This document shows positions 45,250 through 52,101 of a stretch of 64,000 bases of DNA, piece by piece. The DNA comes from Paenibacillus daejeonensis DSM 15491 (GTDB taxonomy: Bacteria > Bacillota > Bacilli > Paenibacillales > Paenibacillaceae). The position numbers and the translations under genes were made by a program. Numbering within the stretch: position 1 is the first letter of the stretch; every line of letters begins with the position of its first letter. The stretch is from positions 1 to 64,000 of the forward strand of contig NZ_KB899679.1 in the NCBI RefSeq assembly GCF_000378385.1. Direction: 5' to 3'. Below the pieces are notes generated by a model. That model had not been told where the DNA came from. It worked only from the letters and a program-made list of their open reading frames with translations, and did not search any database.

Positions 45250-47013
45250 ATGAGTAGGATCAATGATGAAGGAACAGAGCGCCCGAGGCATCCGGCCTCG
45301 CCTGCAATAAAACGCAAAGATCGGGCGGGAAGCTGGCTGCGCGGGGCGGTATGGCTGGGAGCCGCTGCACTAATCAGCAAGGTGATCGGGACCCTGCAGA
45401 AGATACCGCTGCAAAATCTTGCCGGTGACCGGGTATTTGGCATCTACAACGCCGTGTATCCCTTCTATCAGCTGTTGTTATTCCTGGCAACTGCAGGTAT
45501 CCCTGTGGCGGTGTCGCTGCTGGTCGCCGAACGTCGGGAGTCTGGCGATGACGAGGGAATGCACAGGGTGCTGCGCACTGCCGTTGCTCTGCTGGGACTG
45601 TGCGGGGCCATCGGGTTCGCTGTCATGTGGGCGAGCGCAGGCACTGTGGCGGGCTGGATCGGCGATGATGAGGCAGCGGCAGCAATCCGGATGGCTTCGC
45701 TGGCGTTGTGGTTTGTCCCGGCAATGGCTGCGCTCAGAGGCTATTTTCAGGGGATGGAGCGAATGCAGCCCTCTGCGTTCTCTCAGGTTATCGAGCAATC
45801 GGTACGGGTGGTTGTCATGCTGCTGTTGCTGTATGCGGGATTAACCTGGGGGTGGTCAGACAGAGGGCTCGCTTCCGGCGCATTAGCCGGGTCCGCTGCC
45901 GGTGGCGCCGCCGGGCTGGTGACGATGCTGGTGTTCTGGTGGCAGGCGGAGCGTCGTGGGCGCGGGCATGTGAAACGCAAAGTTGGAGTTGCTAAAGGGG
46001 ACTTGGCAGAGGCTGCGGGCCGTTCGACCGCCGCTGGCTTGCCCGTCATTCGCCGCTTGGTAGCGCTGGCGGTTCCGGTTGCGCTCGGATCCATTGCTCT
46101 GCCGATCTTCGGCATTGTCGATGCCTTCACGGTTCCGCGGCTCTTGCAGCAGGGCGGCCTGGAAGCAGCACAAGCGATGGAGCGATTCGGGCAGTATAGC
46201 CGGGCCCAACCGCTCGTTCAGCTGGTCGTGATGGTGGCGGGCGCTGGCGCGGGGGCGCTTGTCCCGGCGTTGGCTGCTGCCCGGGCCCGCGGCGATCTGG
46301 TGCAGGCGAGGCTGCAAGCCGGGCTGGCCCTGCGTCTGGCCTGGTATATCGGGTTGCCAGCGGCACTCGGACTGATGCTGCTTGCCGAGCCAATTAATGT
46401 TATGCTGTATGCAGACAATGCGCAGACGGACATCTTTGCGCTGGTCGGCAGTACTGCTGCCGCCGGCACGCTTGGGGCGGTGACAGCTGCTGTCCTGCAG
46501 GGCTTCGGCTCCGTGCGGGGCCCGGCGGTCTTCCTGCTGGCGGCCGCCCTGCTCAAGGTGGCGCTCAGCCTCGCGCTCGTGCCAGCCTATGGCCTGGCGG
46601 GCGCCGCCTGGTCCGGCATCGCAGCCCTTGCGCTGCCGGCACTGCTGGGCCTGGCCGCCGTCCGCCGGGCAGGCGGCCCCGGCCGGGGCCTCGGGCGGCC
46701 CGCCTGGCGGCACGCGGCGGCCGCTGGGCTCGCGCTCGCGTGCATGGCCGCGGCGCTGTGGCTGCTCGGGCGCGGCTTCGCGGCGCTGCCCGGCTGGGGT
46801 GGTCCGCAGCCATCGCGGATGCTGGCTGCGGTGTTCGCGCTGACGGGCGTTGCCGTCGGCGCTGCAGTCTACGGCGCGGCGCTGCTGCGCGGCGGCGCAT
46901 TCGGCGCGGATGAGCTGCGGGCGCTGCCGGGCGGGACGAAGCTCGCCGCCAAGCTTCGGCGGTGGCGGCTGCTGCCGCGCAGGACATCAGAGACAACGTA
47001 CAGCGCTGACTAA
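45250..47013 (+). CDS. yabM: Polysaccharide transporter/flippase, MATE-MurJ-SpoVB type (YabM)
   Basis: A 587-residue polytopic protein with about 14 membrane segments. LGAAALISKVIGTLQKIPLQNLAGDRVFGIYNAVYPFYQ is spread over the first segments and typical of the SpoVB/YtgP/YabM group, which flips lipid-linked cell-wall or spore-cortex precursors. I chose the ATG at 45250, preceded by GGGGAGGA; the frame opens at 45223. The 3' third is strikingly GC-rich (Ala/Gly/Arg/Leu codons), unlike its neighbours. Confidence 0.88.
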   Translation: MSRINDEGTERPRHPASPAIKRKDRAGSWLRGAVWLGAAALISKVIGTLQKIPLQNLAGDRVFGIYNAVYPFYQLLLFLATAGIPVAVSLLVAERRESGDDEGMHRVLRTAVALLGLCGAIGFAVMWASAGTVAGWIGDDEAAAAIRMASLALWFVPAMAALRGYFQGMERMQPSAFSQVIEQSVRVVVMLLLLYAGLTWGWSDRGLASGALAGSAAGGAAGLVTMLVFWWQAERRGRGHVKRKVGVAKGDLAEAAGRSTAAGLPVIRRLVALAVPVALGSIALPIFGIVDAFTVPRLLQQGGLEAAQAMERFGQYSRAQPLVQLVVMVAGAGAGALVPALAAARARGDLVQARLQAGLALRLAWYIGLPAALGLMLLAEPINVMLYADNAQTDIFALVGSTAAAGTLGAVTAAVLQGFGSVRGPAVFLLAAALLKVALSLALVPAYGLAGAAWSGIAALALPALLGLAAVRRAGGPGRGLGRPAWRHAAAAGLALACMAAALWLLGRGFAALPGWGGPQPSRMLAAVFALTGVAVGAAVYGAALLRGGAFGADELRALPGGTKLAAKLRRWRLLPRRTSETTYSAD

Positions 47014-47050
47014 GCAGCGATGAATGGATAACGAAGAGGAGGGACAGGCC

Positions 47051-48532
47051 ATGCAACCTGCCATTATTGTCGTCGGACTCGGCTCCGGCGATGCCGATCA
47101 ATTGACGCTGGGCGTCTGGCGAACACTCCAGGAAGCTCAGCTCATCCGTGTGCGGACAGACCAGCATCCGATGATGCGTCTGTTCACCGAGCATGGACTG
47201 GCCTATCAGTCGTATGACGAGCTGTATGAACAATTCGACGCCTTCCCGGAGGTCTATGAGGCCATTGCAGAGCGTCTCCTAACCGAGGCACAAGCGTCCG
47301 GGCAACCTGTGGTGTATGCGGTGCCTGGCCATCCCATGGTAGCGGAGCGCACCGTGCAGATCCTGCGTGAGCGCGCGCCTCAGGAGGGCGTGAAGCTGAC
47401 GGTGAAGGGCGGCGAGAGCTTTCTGGATCAGGCGTTCGTGCGGCTTGGTTTTGATCCAATTGAGGGATTCCAGCTGCTGGATGCCGGCGAGCTGACGGCA
47501 GGGCTGCTGCGGCCCCAGCTGCACACGGTCATTGGCCAGGTGTATGACGAGTACACGGCCTCCGATGTCAAATTGACCTTGATGGAGCGCTATCCTGACG
47601 AGCATCCGGTTGTAATCGGTCATGCGCTTGGCGTGGCCGGGGAGGAGCAGATCCTCACGGTGCCATTGTATGAGCTGGACCGGACGCCGGGCTTCGGCAA
47701 TTTGTCGCTGGTGTGGATTCCGCGTGCCCAAGAGGAGCAGCTGCGCAACCGGTCCTTTGAGCGGCTGCATGAAATTGTGGCCATTCTGCGCAGTCCGGAG
47801 GGCTGTCCATGGGACCGCGAGCAGACGCACCAATCGATCCGCAAAAACTTCATCGAGGAAACCTACGAGGCCATCGAGGCGCTCGACAATGATGATCCGG
47901 TGCACATGCGTGAGGAATTCGGCGACGTGCTCCTCCAGATCATGCTGCACAGTCAGATGGAGGAAGAGGTCGGCACGTTCAGTGTCTATGATGTGATTGA
48001 ATCGCTCAACGAAAAGCTGCTGTTCCGTCACCCGCACGTGTTCGGCGACCTGGGGGCCGAGAATGCCCAGCAGGCGCTGGAGAGCTGGGAGCAGATGAAG
48101 GCGGAGGAGAAGCGGCGCAAGGGGATCGATCCCGAGCAGCAGTCCGTGCTGGATGGCATCCCGCCGGACCTGCCGGCTCTGATGAAGGCCTACAAGCTGC
48201 AGAAGAAGGCGTCCAAGGTCGGCTTCGATTGGGACACGTTGGGACCCGTCCTCGACAAAATCGAGGAGGAGCTCGGTGAGCTGCGAGCTGCAATTGCAGA
48301 GGGGACAGCCGACGAGCAAGCAGCCGAGCTGGGAGACCTGCTGTTCGCAACGGTCAACGCCTCACGATTCATTGATGCGGATCCGGAAGAATCGCTGGCG
48401 CGGACCAACCGCAAATTTTTGCAGCGGTTTCGCTACATTGAGGAGAAACTGCGTATAGCTGGCCGAACTTTTGACCAGACTGATTTAACAGAAATGGATC
48501 GTTGGTGGGAAGAAGCCAAGCAGCATTCGTAA
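47051..48532 (+). CDS. yabN: YabN: tetrapyrrole-methylase-like / MazG pyrophosphohydrolase fusion
   Basis: A 493-residue two-domain protein. The N-terminal half is a tetrapyrrole-methylase fold (VVGLGSGDADQLTLGVW; VYAVPGHPMVAERTV); the C-terminal half is MazG (CPWDREQTHQSIRKNFIEETYEAIEA, with acidic EExxE metal-binding residues), which hydrolyses nucleoside triphosphates. The ATG at 47051 follows AGAGGAGGGA; the ATG at 47024 has no ribosome binding site. The order yabM-yabN is as in B. subtilis. Confidence 0.94.
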   Translation: MQPAIIVVGLGSGDADQLTLGVWRTLQEAQLIRVRTDQHPMMRLFTEHGLAYQSYDELYEQFDAFPEVYEAIAERLLTEAQASGQPVVYAVPGHPMVAERTVQILRERAPQEGVKLTVKGGESFLDQAFVRLGFDPIEGFQLLDAGELTAGLLRPQLHTVIGQVYDEYTASDVKLTLMERYPDEHPVVIGHALGVAGEEQILTVPLYELDRTPGFGNLSLVWIPRAQEEQLRNRSFERLHEIVAILRSPEGCPWDREQTHQSIRKNFIEETYEAIEALDNDDPVHMREEFGDVLLQIMLHSQMEEEVGTFSVYDVIESLNEKLLFRHPHVFGDLGAENAQQALESWEQMKAEEKRRKGIDPEQQSVLDGIPPDLPALMKAYKLQKKASKVGFDWDTLGPVLDKIEEELGELRAAIAEGTADEQAAELGDLLFATVNASRFIDADPEESLARTNRKFLQRFRYIEEKLRIAGRTFDQTDLTEMDRWWEEAKQHS

Positions 48533-48708
48533 TCGTTATCGACTCGACATCCGGACCTCGCCACCAGCCAGTTTTAAAAAAATGCCCGCCGCAAGCAGGA
48601 TTTATAAGGGAACGGGCAGAATACTATTCTTCGTGGTACGCCCACAGCAACACCTTATCGCCGGTAGCAGAACCGGCCAATCCAGTTTAGAAGCAGGAGG
48701 ATGCAATA

Positions 48709-48981
48709 ATGAACAAAACAGACCTGATCAACAACATCGCCGCCAAAAGCGGACTTACTAAACGTGACGTCGAATCCGTACTGAATGGTTTCCTGGGTGA
48801 AGTAACTGATGCCCTGGCAGGTGGCGACAAAGTTCAACTTATCGGCTTTGGCACCTTTGAAACCCGCAAGCGTTCCGGTCGCGTAGGCCGCAACCCGCAA
48901 ACCGGCAAGGAAATCTCGATCCCCGAGTCCCAGGTTCCCGCTTTTAAAGCCGGCAACAAACTGAAAGAAGCTGTAAAGTAG
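48709..48981 (+). CDS. hup: HU-type DNA-binding protein
   Basis: A 90-residue HU/HBsu homologue. MNKTDLINNIAAKSGLTKRD, GFGTFETRKRSGRVGRNPQTGKEI and the C-terminal PAFKAGNKLKEAVK are diagnostic. It compacts the nucleoid. In B. subtilis hbs lies elsewhere, so the position between yabN and rqcP is a lineage difference. GCAGGAGG precedes the ATG, and rqcP begins 3 bp after its stop. Confidence 0.96.
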   Translation: MNKTDLINNIAAKSGLTKRDVESVLNGFLGEVTDALAGGDKVQLIGFGTFETRKRSGRVGRNPQTGKEISIPESQVPAFKAGNKLKEAVK

Positions 48982-48984
48982 TCC

Positions 48985-49272
48985 ATGCGACTGGACAAGT
49001 TTCTCAAGGTATCGCGATTGATCAAGCGGCGTACAGTCGCCAAGGACGTGTCCGATCAAGGACGCGTCTGGATCAATGGCAGGGACGCCAAACCAAGCAG
49101 CACCGTTAAGCCTGGTGACGAGCTTAAGATTCAATTCGGTCAGAAGACGATAACGGTGCGCGTCGAGCGGATTGCCGAATCGACACGCAAGGATGAGGCT
49201 GGGGAGCTGTATACCTTGTTGAAAGAAGAATCGAATGCCAGCAGCACCAATGACTGGCTTAATAAGCAATAA
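48985..49272 (+). CDS. rqcP: Ribosome-associated quality control protein RqcP (S4 domain, YabO)
   Basis: A 95-residue protein. The S4 RNA-binding domain covers residues 1-65 (MRLDKFLKVSRLIKRRTVAK, GRVWINGRDAKPS). RqcP binds the 50S subunit and helps RqcH add Ala tails to stalled peptides. It lies 3 bp after the HU gene. A terminator follows. Confidence 0.93.
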   Translation: MRLDKFLKVSRLIKRRTVAKDVSDQGRVWINGRDAKPSSTVKPGDELKIQFGQKTITVRVERIAESTRKDEAGELYTLLKEESNASSTNDWLNKQ

Positions 49273-49304
49273 TCGAGCGCCTCTTTTTTAGGAGCTGCGA
49301 TTGA

Positions 49305-49338
49305 GGTCAACCAGCCATGATGCTGGTTGGCCTTTTTG
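49305..49338 (+). terminator. Terminator of the HU-rqcP unit
   Basis: GGTCAACCAGC / GCTGGTTGGCC hairpin followed by five T. Confidence 0.9.
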
Positions 49339-49423
49339 CATGCATACGCCTATGTGCGACGGTACAAGAAAGGATAGGGAGGGTCATGCGACGGGGGAAC
49401 GGATGGATGGAGGTAGGCTATCG

Positions 49424-49608
49424 CTAAGGACAAAACTACAACTAATAATCGCATTAGGATAGATTATCCGTCTCGTAAGAGCAAAAGTGCAGTTAATATG
49501 CCGAGTATATCCATATATTTCTATAAACCAGCGTATTAGTTGTACTTTTGACGTTAGTTTCCCAATATCACTAGAATTTCAAGCTATTAATTGTACTTTT
49601 GTCTTTAA
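49424..49608. repeat. Phased four-motif element, copy 3
   Basis: 22-bp motif copies start at 49424 and 49475 (forward) and at 49536 and 49587 (inverted). The offsets are 51, 61 and 51 bp, matching the two copies near the start of the window. Motifs 2 and 3 can pair over about 20 bp when G-T pairs are allowed, and motifs 1 and 4 pair similarly, giving nested hairpins. Confidence 0.85.
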
Positions 49609-49868
49609 GATGCAGGTGTGCAGAGGTGCAGAGGTTCACTTGCAGGCGTATAGTGTTGAGGCATCTTCCAGACCCTAGGAGCGATTCAACTCATATGTAC
49701 TCGTGGCGGTATGTTTTTCTGCCCAGCTGTTTCAAATCAATTTCGTTCGGGTAATGAATCAAGATATTAAATTTCAACGGTTAGACAGGCAGAACATCTT
49801 GTCCTTCGCCCGGTTCTAATTCTTGTCCCCCTCTCATAAGCTATGGATGTGAAGGGAGGGGCCAAGCT

Positions 49869-50150
49869 ATGGCAGAACCAGGGAAAACCAAACGTCAGGA
49901 AGTTAAAATGTTGAACCGCAAGGTCCTCGAAATCTCGGGGGTCAGTAATGTGGAAAGCTTCGACAGCGAGGAATTCCTGCTGGAGACCGACTGTGGATTT
50001 CTGGCGATCAAAGGGCAGGATTTGCATATCAAGCACCTTAGCCTGGAGCAAGGGCTGGTGGCGATCGAAGGACTCGTCCATTCTCTCGCCTATCTGGACG
50101 GGCAAGCCACACCAAAAACCAAAGGGCTGCTAGGGAAGCTGTTCAAGTGA
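49869..50150 (+). CDS. yabP: Sporulation protein YabP
   Basis: A 93-residue YabP/YqfC-family protein; KTKRQEVKMLNRKVLEISGV, VESFDSEEFLLETDCGFLAI and LDLHIKHL-type segments match the family. It is needed for normal sporulation in B. subtilis; the biochemical role is not established. GGAGGGG lies ahead of the ATG. Its stop overlaps the yabQ GTG start by 4 bp. Confidence 0.92.
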   Translation: MAEPGKTKRQEVKMLNRKVLEISGVSNVESFDSEEFLLETDCGFLAIKGQDLHIKHLSLEQGLVAIEGLVHSLAYLDGQATPKTKGLLGKLFK

Positions 50151-50779
50151 GCCTGAACATCCAGTTCTTTACACTGGCCATGATGCTGTTGTCAGGCGTG
50201 GGGATGGGAGCGGCGTTCGACGGCTACCGAGTCGTGTCGAATCGGCTTCGGCTCGGCCGGCTATGGATCCCTGTGTTCGACCTTCTCTACTGGCTGGCAG
50301 CAACAGTCATCGTTTTTCGCGTTCTTGCGGCGAGCAATGAGGGCGAACTGCGAATGTATGTGTTTGTAGGCCTACTATTAGGTATCGGGTGCTATTTTTG
50401 GCTCTTCAGTTCAGCCGTGATTGCTTTTGTGGTATGGTTAATGGACACCCTGCATCGCATCTGGTTACTGTTCCTTGCTTGTCTGGATTGGGCAGTATTG
50501 AAGCCGGTGATGCTGCTTTATAAGCTGCTTCGGGTGATAGCGGGCTTCATCTTGGCCTTCGCTATTCTGCTCTTTCGAATTGTGATACAATTGGTAAAAC
50601 CCTTTTGGCTGGTCCTCAAATGGCTACTCGGGCCGATATGGCGCCCCGTAGTTCGCAAGCTGGGTCCAGTTGCTGGCAGACTTAACCTTGCGGGTCGTTG
50701 GAAGGGAATGACTGCAGCTTTAGGGGCACGATGGAAAAAATGGGTGAGGAGGTCGGGAGACGATGGGAACAGCGGGTAA
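50147..50779 (+). CDS. yabQ: Spore cortex biosynthesis membrane protein YabQ
   Basis: A 210-residue membrane protein with about five hydrophobic segments in the first 150 residues and a basic C-terminal tail. GMGAAFDGYRV and FDLLYWLAAT near the N-terminus match YabQ, required for cortex formation. The start is GTG at 50147, coupled to yabP. It overlaps divIC by 17 bp, giving a tight yabP-yabQ-divIC unit. Confidence 0.92.
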   Translation: MSLNIQFFTLAMMLLSGVGMGAAFDGYRVVSNRLRLGRLWIPVFDLLYWLAATVIVFRVLAASNEGELRMYVFVGLLLGIGCYFWLFSSAVIAFVVWLMDTLHRIWLLFLACLDWAVLKPVMLLYKLLRVIAGFILAFAILLFRIVIQLVKPFWLVLKWLLGPIWRPVVRKLGPVAGRLNLAGRWKGMTAALGARWKKWVRRSGDDGNSG

Positions 50780-51083
50780 CAAGCAAACCGCATCATATAC
50801 AGGCACGAAGCGGAGGCTCAAGCTATGGCTGTTGGCTGTCTGTCTTTTTATGGGCTGGGCTGTCTACACCATGATAGGTCAGACGGATCGCCAAGCCGAG
50901 ACCGAATCCAAGCTTATGGCTATTGAACAGCAGTTGCAAGCTAGTGAACAGAAGAGTGCCGAGCTTCAGCAGAAGATGGAACGGCTGAACGACGCTGAAT
51001 ATATTCAAGAGATCGCACGCAAGCAATACGGGCTCATCAAGCCTGGTGAAACGCCGATTCAAGTGACTGTACCGGAGGAATGA
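50763..51083 (+). CDS. divIC: Cell division protein DivIC (FtsB/FtsL family)
   Basis: A 106-residue bitopic protein: a basic cytoplasmic N-terminus, one membrane segment (about residues 22-39) and an extracellular coiled coil (about 45-80), then EYIQEIARKQYGLIKPGE, the conserved end of the DivIC family. It acts in the FtsL-DivIB complex at the division septum. The ATG overlaps yabQ. Confidence 0.92.
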   Translation: MGTAGNKQTASYTGTKRRLKLWLLAVCLFMGWAVYTMIGQTDRQAETESKLMAIEQQLQASEQKSAELQQKMERLNDAEYIQEIARKQYGLIKPGETPIQVTVPEE

Positions 51084-51101
51084 AGAACGGGTGAACGTCT
51101 G

Positions 51102-51131
51102 TTGACCTTGCTTCCGGGCATCGGGTATAAT
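51102..51131 (+). promoter_or_regulatory. Sigma-A promoter of yabR
   Basis: TTGACC (51102-51107) and TATAAT (51126-51131) with an 18-bp spacer, about 100 bp upstream of yabR. Confidence 0.75.
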
Positions 51132-51232
51132 CACGGTAAAGGCTAAGCAAACTGTGCATCTTTGATGAATCAGGCCTCGCTTTCGAAGCAGGCATTGCTT
51201 CGCAAAAATTTTAGGGAGGAACATTTTATTCT

Positions 51233-51760
51233 ATGGCAATTGAAGTGGGAGCCAAACTAGAGGGCAAAGTGACAGGCATTACGCATTTCGGGGCATTCGT
51301 CGATTTGTCGGGAGGTGTCACGGGGCTAGTTCACATTTCGGAAATTGCCGATAATTACGTCAAGGACGTGAAGGATCATCTGAAGATTGACGATGTTGTC
51401 AAAGTCAAAGTGATCAACGTGGACAAAGACGGAAAGATCGGACTTTCCATTAAACAGGCGATTGACCGGCCAGAAGGCCAAGCGCCACCGCAGCGTGAAC
51501 GCTTCGGAAGCGGAGATCGTGGACCGCGTCCCGGAGGAGGAGGCGGAGATCGTTTCCCTCGTCCAGGTGGAGGCGGCGGAGGCGGAGGCCGTCCGTACAA
51601 ATCCAATTCCGGCAAGCCGCCATACGGCAAACCGTCTTTTGGCAAACCTACTTTCGAGGATAAAGTATCTCGCTTCCTAAAAGACAGCGAAGAGCGTATT
51701 TCGTCCCTGAAGAAGAACACCGACTCCAAGCGCGGAGGCCGCGGTGCCAAACGAGTTTAA
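51233..51760 (+). CDS. yabR: S1 RNA-binding domain protein YabR
   Basis: A 175-residue protein. One S1 domain (about residues 1-75; GKVTGITHFGAFVDLSGGVTGLVHISEI) is followed by a long disordered Gly-Pro-Arg-rich stretch with runs of Gly (about 85-125) and a basic C-terminal tail. It probably binds RNA or the ribosome. The glycine-rich linker is longer than I expect for B. subtilis YabR. GGGAGGA precedes the ATG. Confidence 0.92.
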   Translation: MAIEVGAKLEGKVTGITHFGAFVDLSGGVTGLVHISEIADNYVKDVKDHLKIDDVVKVKVINVDKDGKIGLSIKQAIDRPEGQAPPQRERFGSGDRGPRPGGGGGDRFPRPGGGGGGGGRPYKSNSGKPPYGKPSFGKPTFEDKVSRFLKDSEERISSLKKNTDSKRGGRGAKRV

Positions 51761-51777
51761 TCGTATATCTAATCAAG

Positions 51778-51804
51778 CAGAACCTAACGGTTCTGCTTTT
51801 TTTG
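51778..51804 (+). terminator. Terminator of yabR
   Basis: GCAGAACC / GGTTCTGC stem with a 4-nt loop and seven T. Confidence 0.92.
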
Positions 51805-52101
51805 TTGCTTAGGAATTATTTTTCATGGTAGGTTCCGTTGCTCCGACAGGTTAGGACGATCATTTACAGCGGCGTACGCACGGGCATGGACAGTTTTTGT
51901 AGAACCTCCCCGTGCGCGCATCACGGATCTTGCCGTGGCGTCGCCCACCACGCAAGGGCTCGCGGCGACGCGTCACGTGCGCGGCAGGGCCATTGTTTTT
52001 GTCGGAAAAAACTTTGGTCATCGGGGCGGGTTCTGACAAACTTCATACGGACAAGCTCCTATAATAAGAGGCACGACAAATTCGGAAATGGTGGTGCCTG
52101 A
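51805..52101. other. GC-rich hairpin series and spoIIE upstream region
   Basis: About 300 bp with no gene; B. subtilis has tRNA genes here, but none is visible. Three hairpins follow each other: GCACGGG/CCCGTGC (51878-51914), CACGG/CCGTG (51922-51937), and GCGTCGCC/GGCGACGC (51938-51971). The spoIIE promoter follows. The hairpins may be part of an untranslated RNA, an attenuator, or unrelated inserted DNA. Confidence 0.55.
51998..52065 (+). promoter_or_regulatory. spoIIE promoter: Spo0A box and long-spacer sigma-A promoter
   Basis: A Spo0A-box-like TTTGTCGGAAA (51998-52008) lies upstream of CTGACA (52033-52038) and TATAAT (52060-52065), which are 21 bp apart. The unusually long spacer is a known feature of the Spo0A-activated spoIIG and spoIIE promoters, in which Spo0A-P compensates for misplaced hexamers. 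Confidence 0.78.

Larger units (their letters stand above)
49273..49868. other. Gene-free region between rqcP and yabP
   Basis: About 600 bp: the rqcP terminator (49305-49338), phased repeat element copy 3 (49424-49608), and about 260 bp of DNA before yabP in which I see no gene. A 63-codon frame at 49487-49678 lies within the repeat and is probably not a gene. Confidence 0.75.

Noticed and set aside
49487-49678. 63-codon frame in the rqcP-yabP gap
   Set aside because: It is read across the phased repeat motifs; its apparent periodicity is explained by the 51-bp repeat.
51805-52101. tRNA genes between yabR and spoIIE, as in B. subtilis
   Set aside because: The hairpins here do not make a cloverleaf: no TTCGANTC arm and no CCA-type acceptor pairing could be found.
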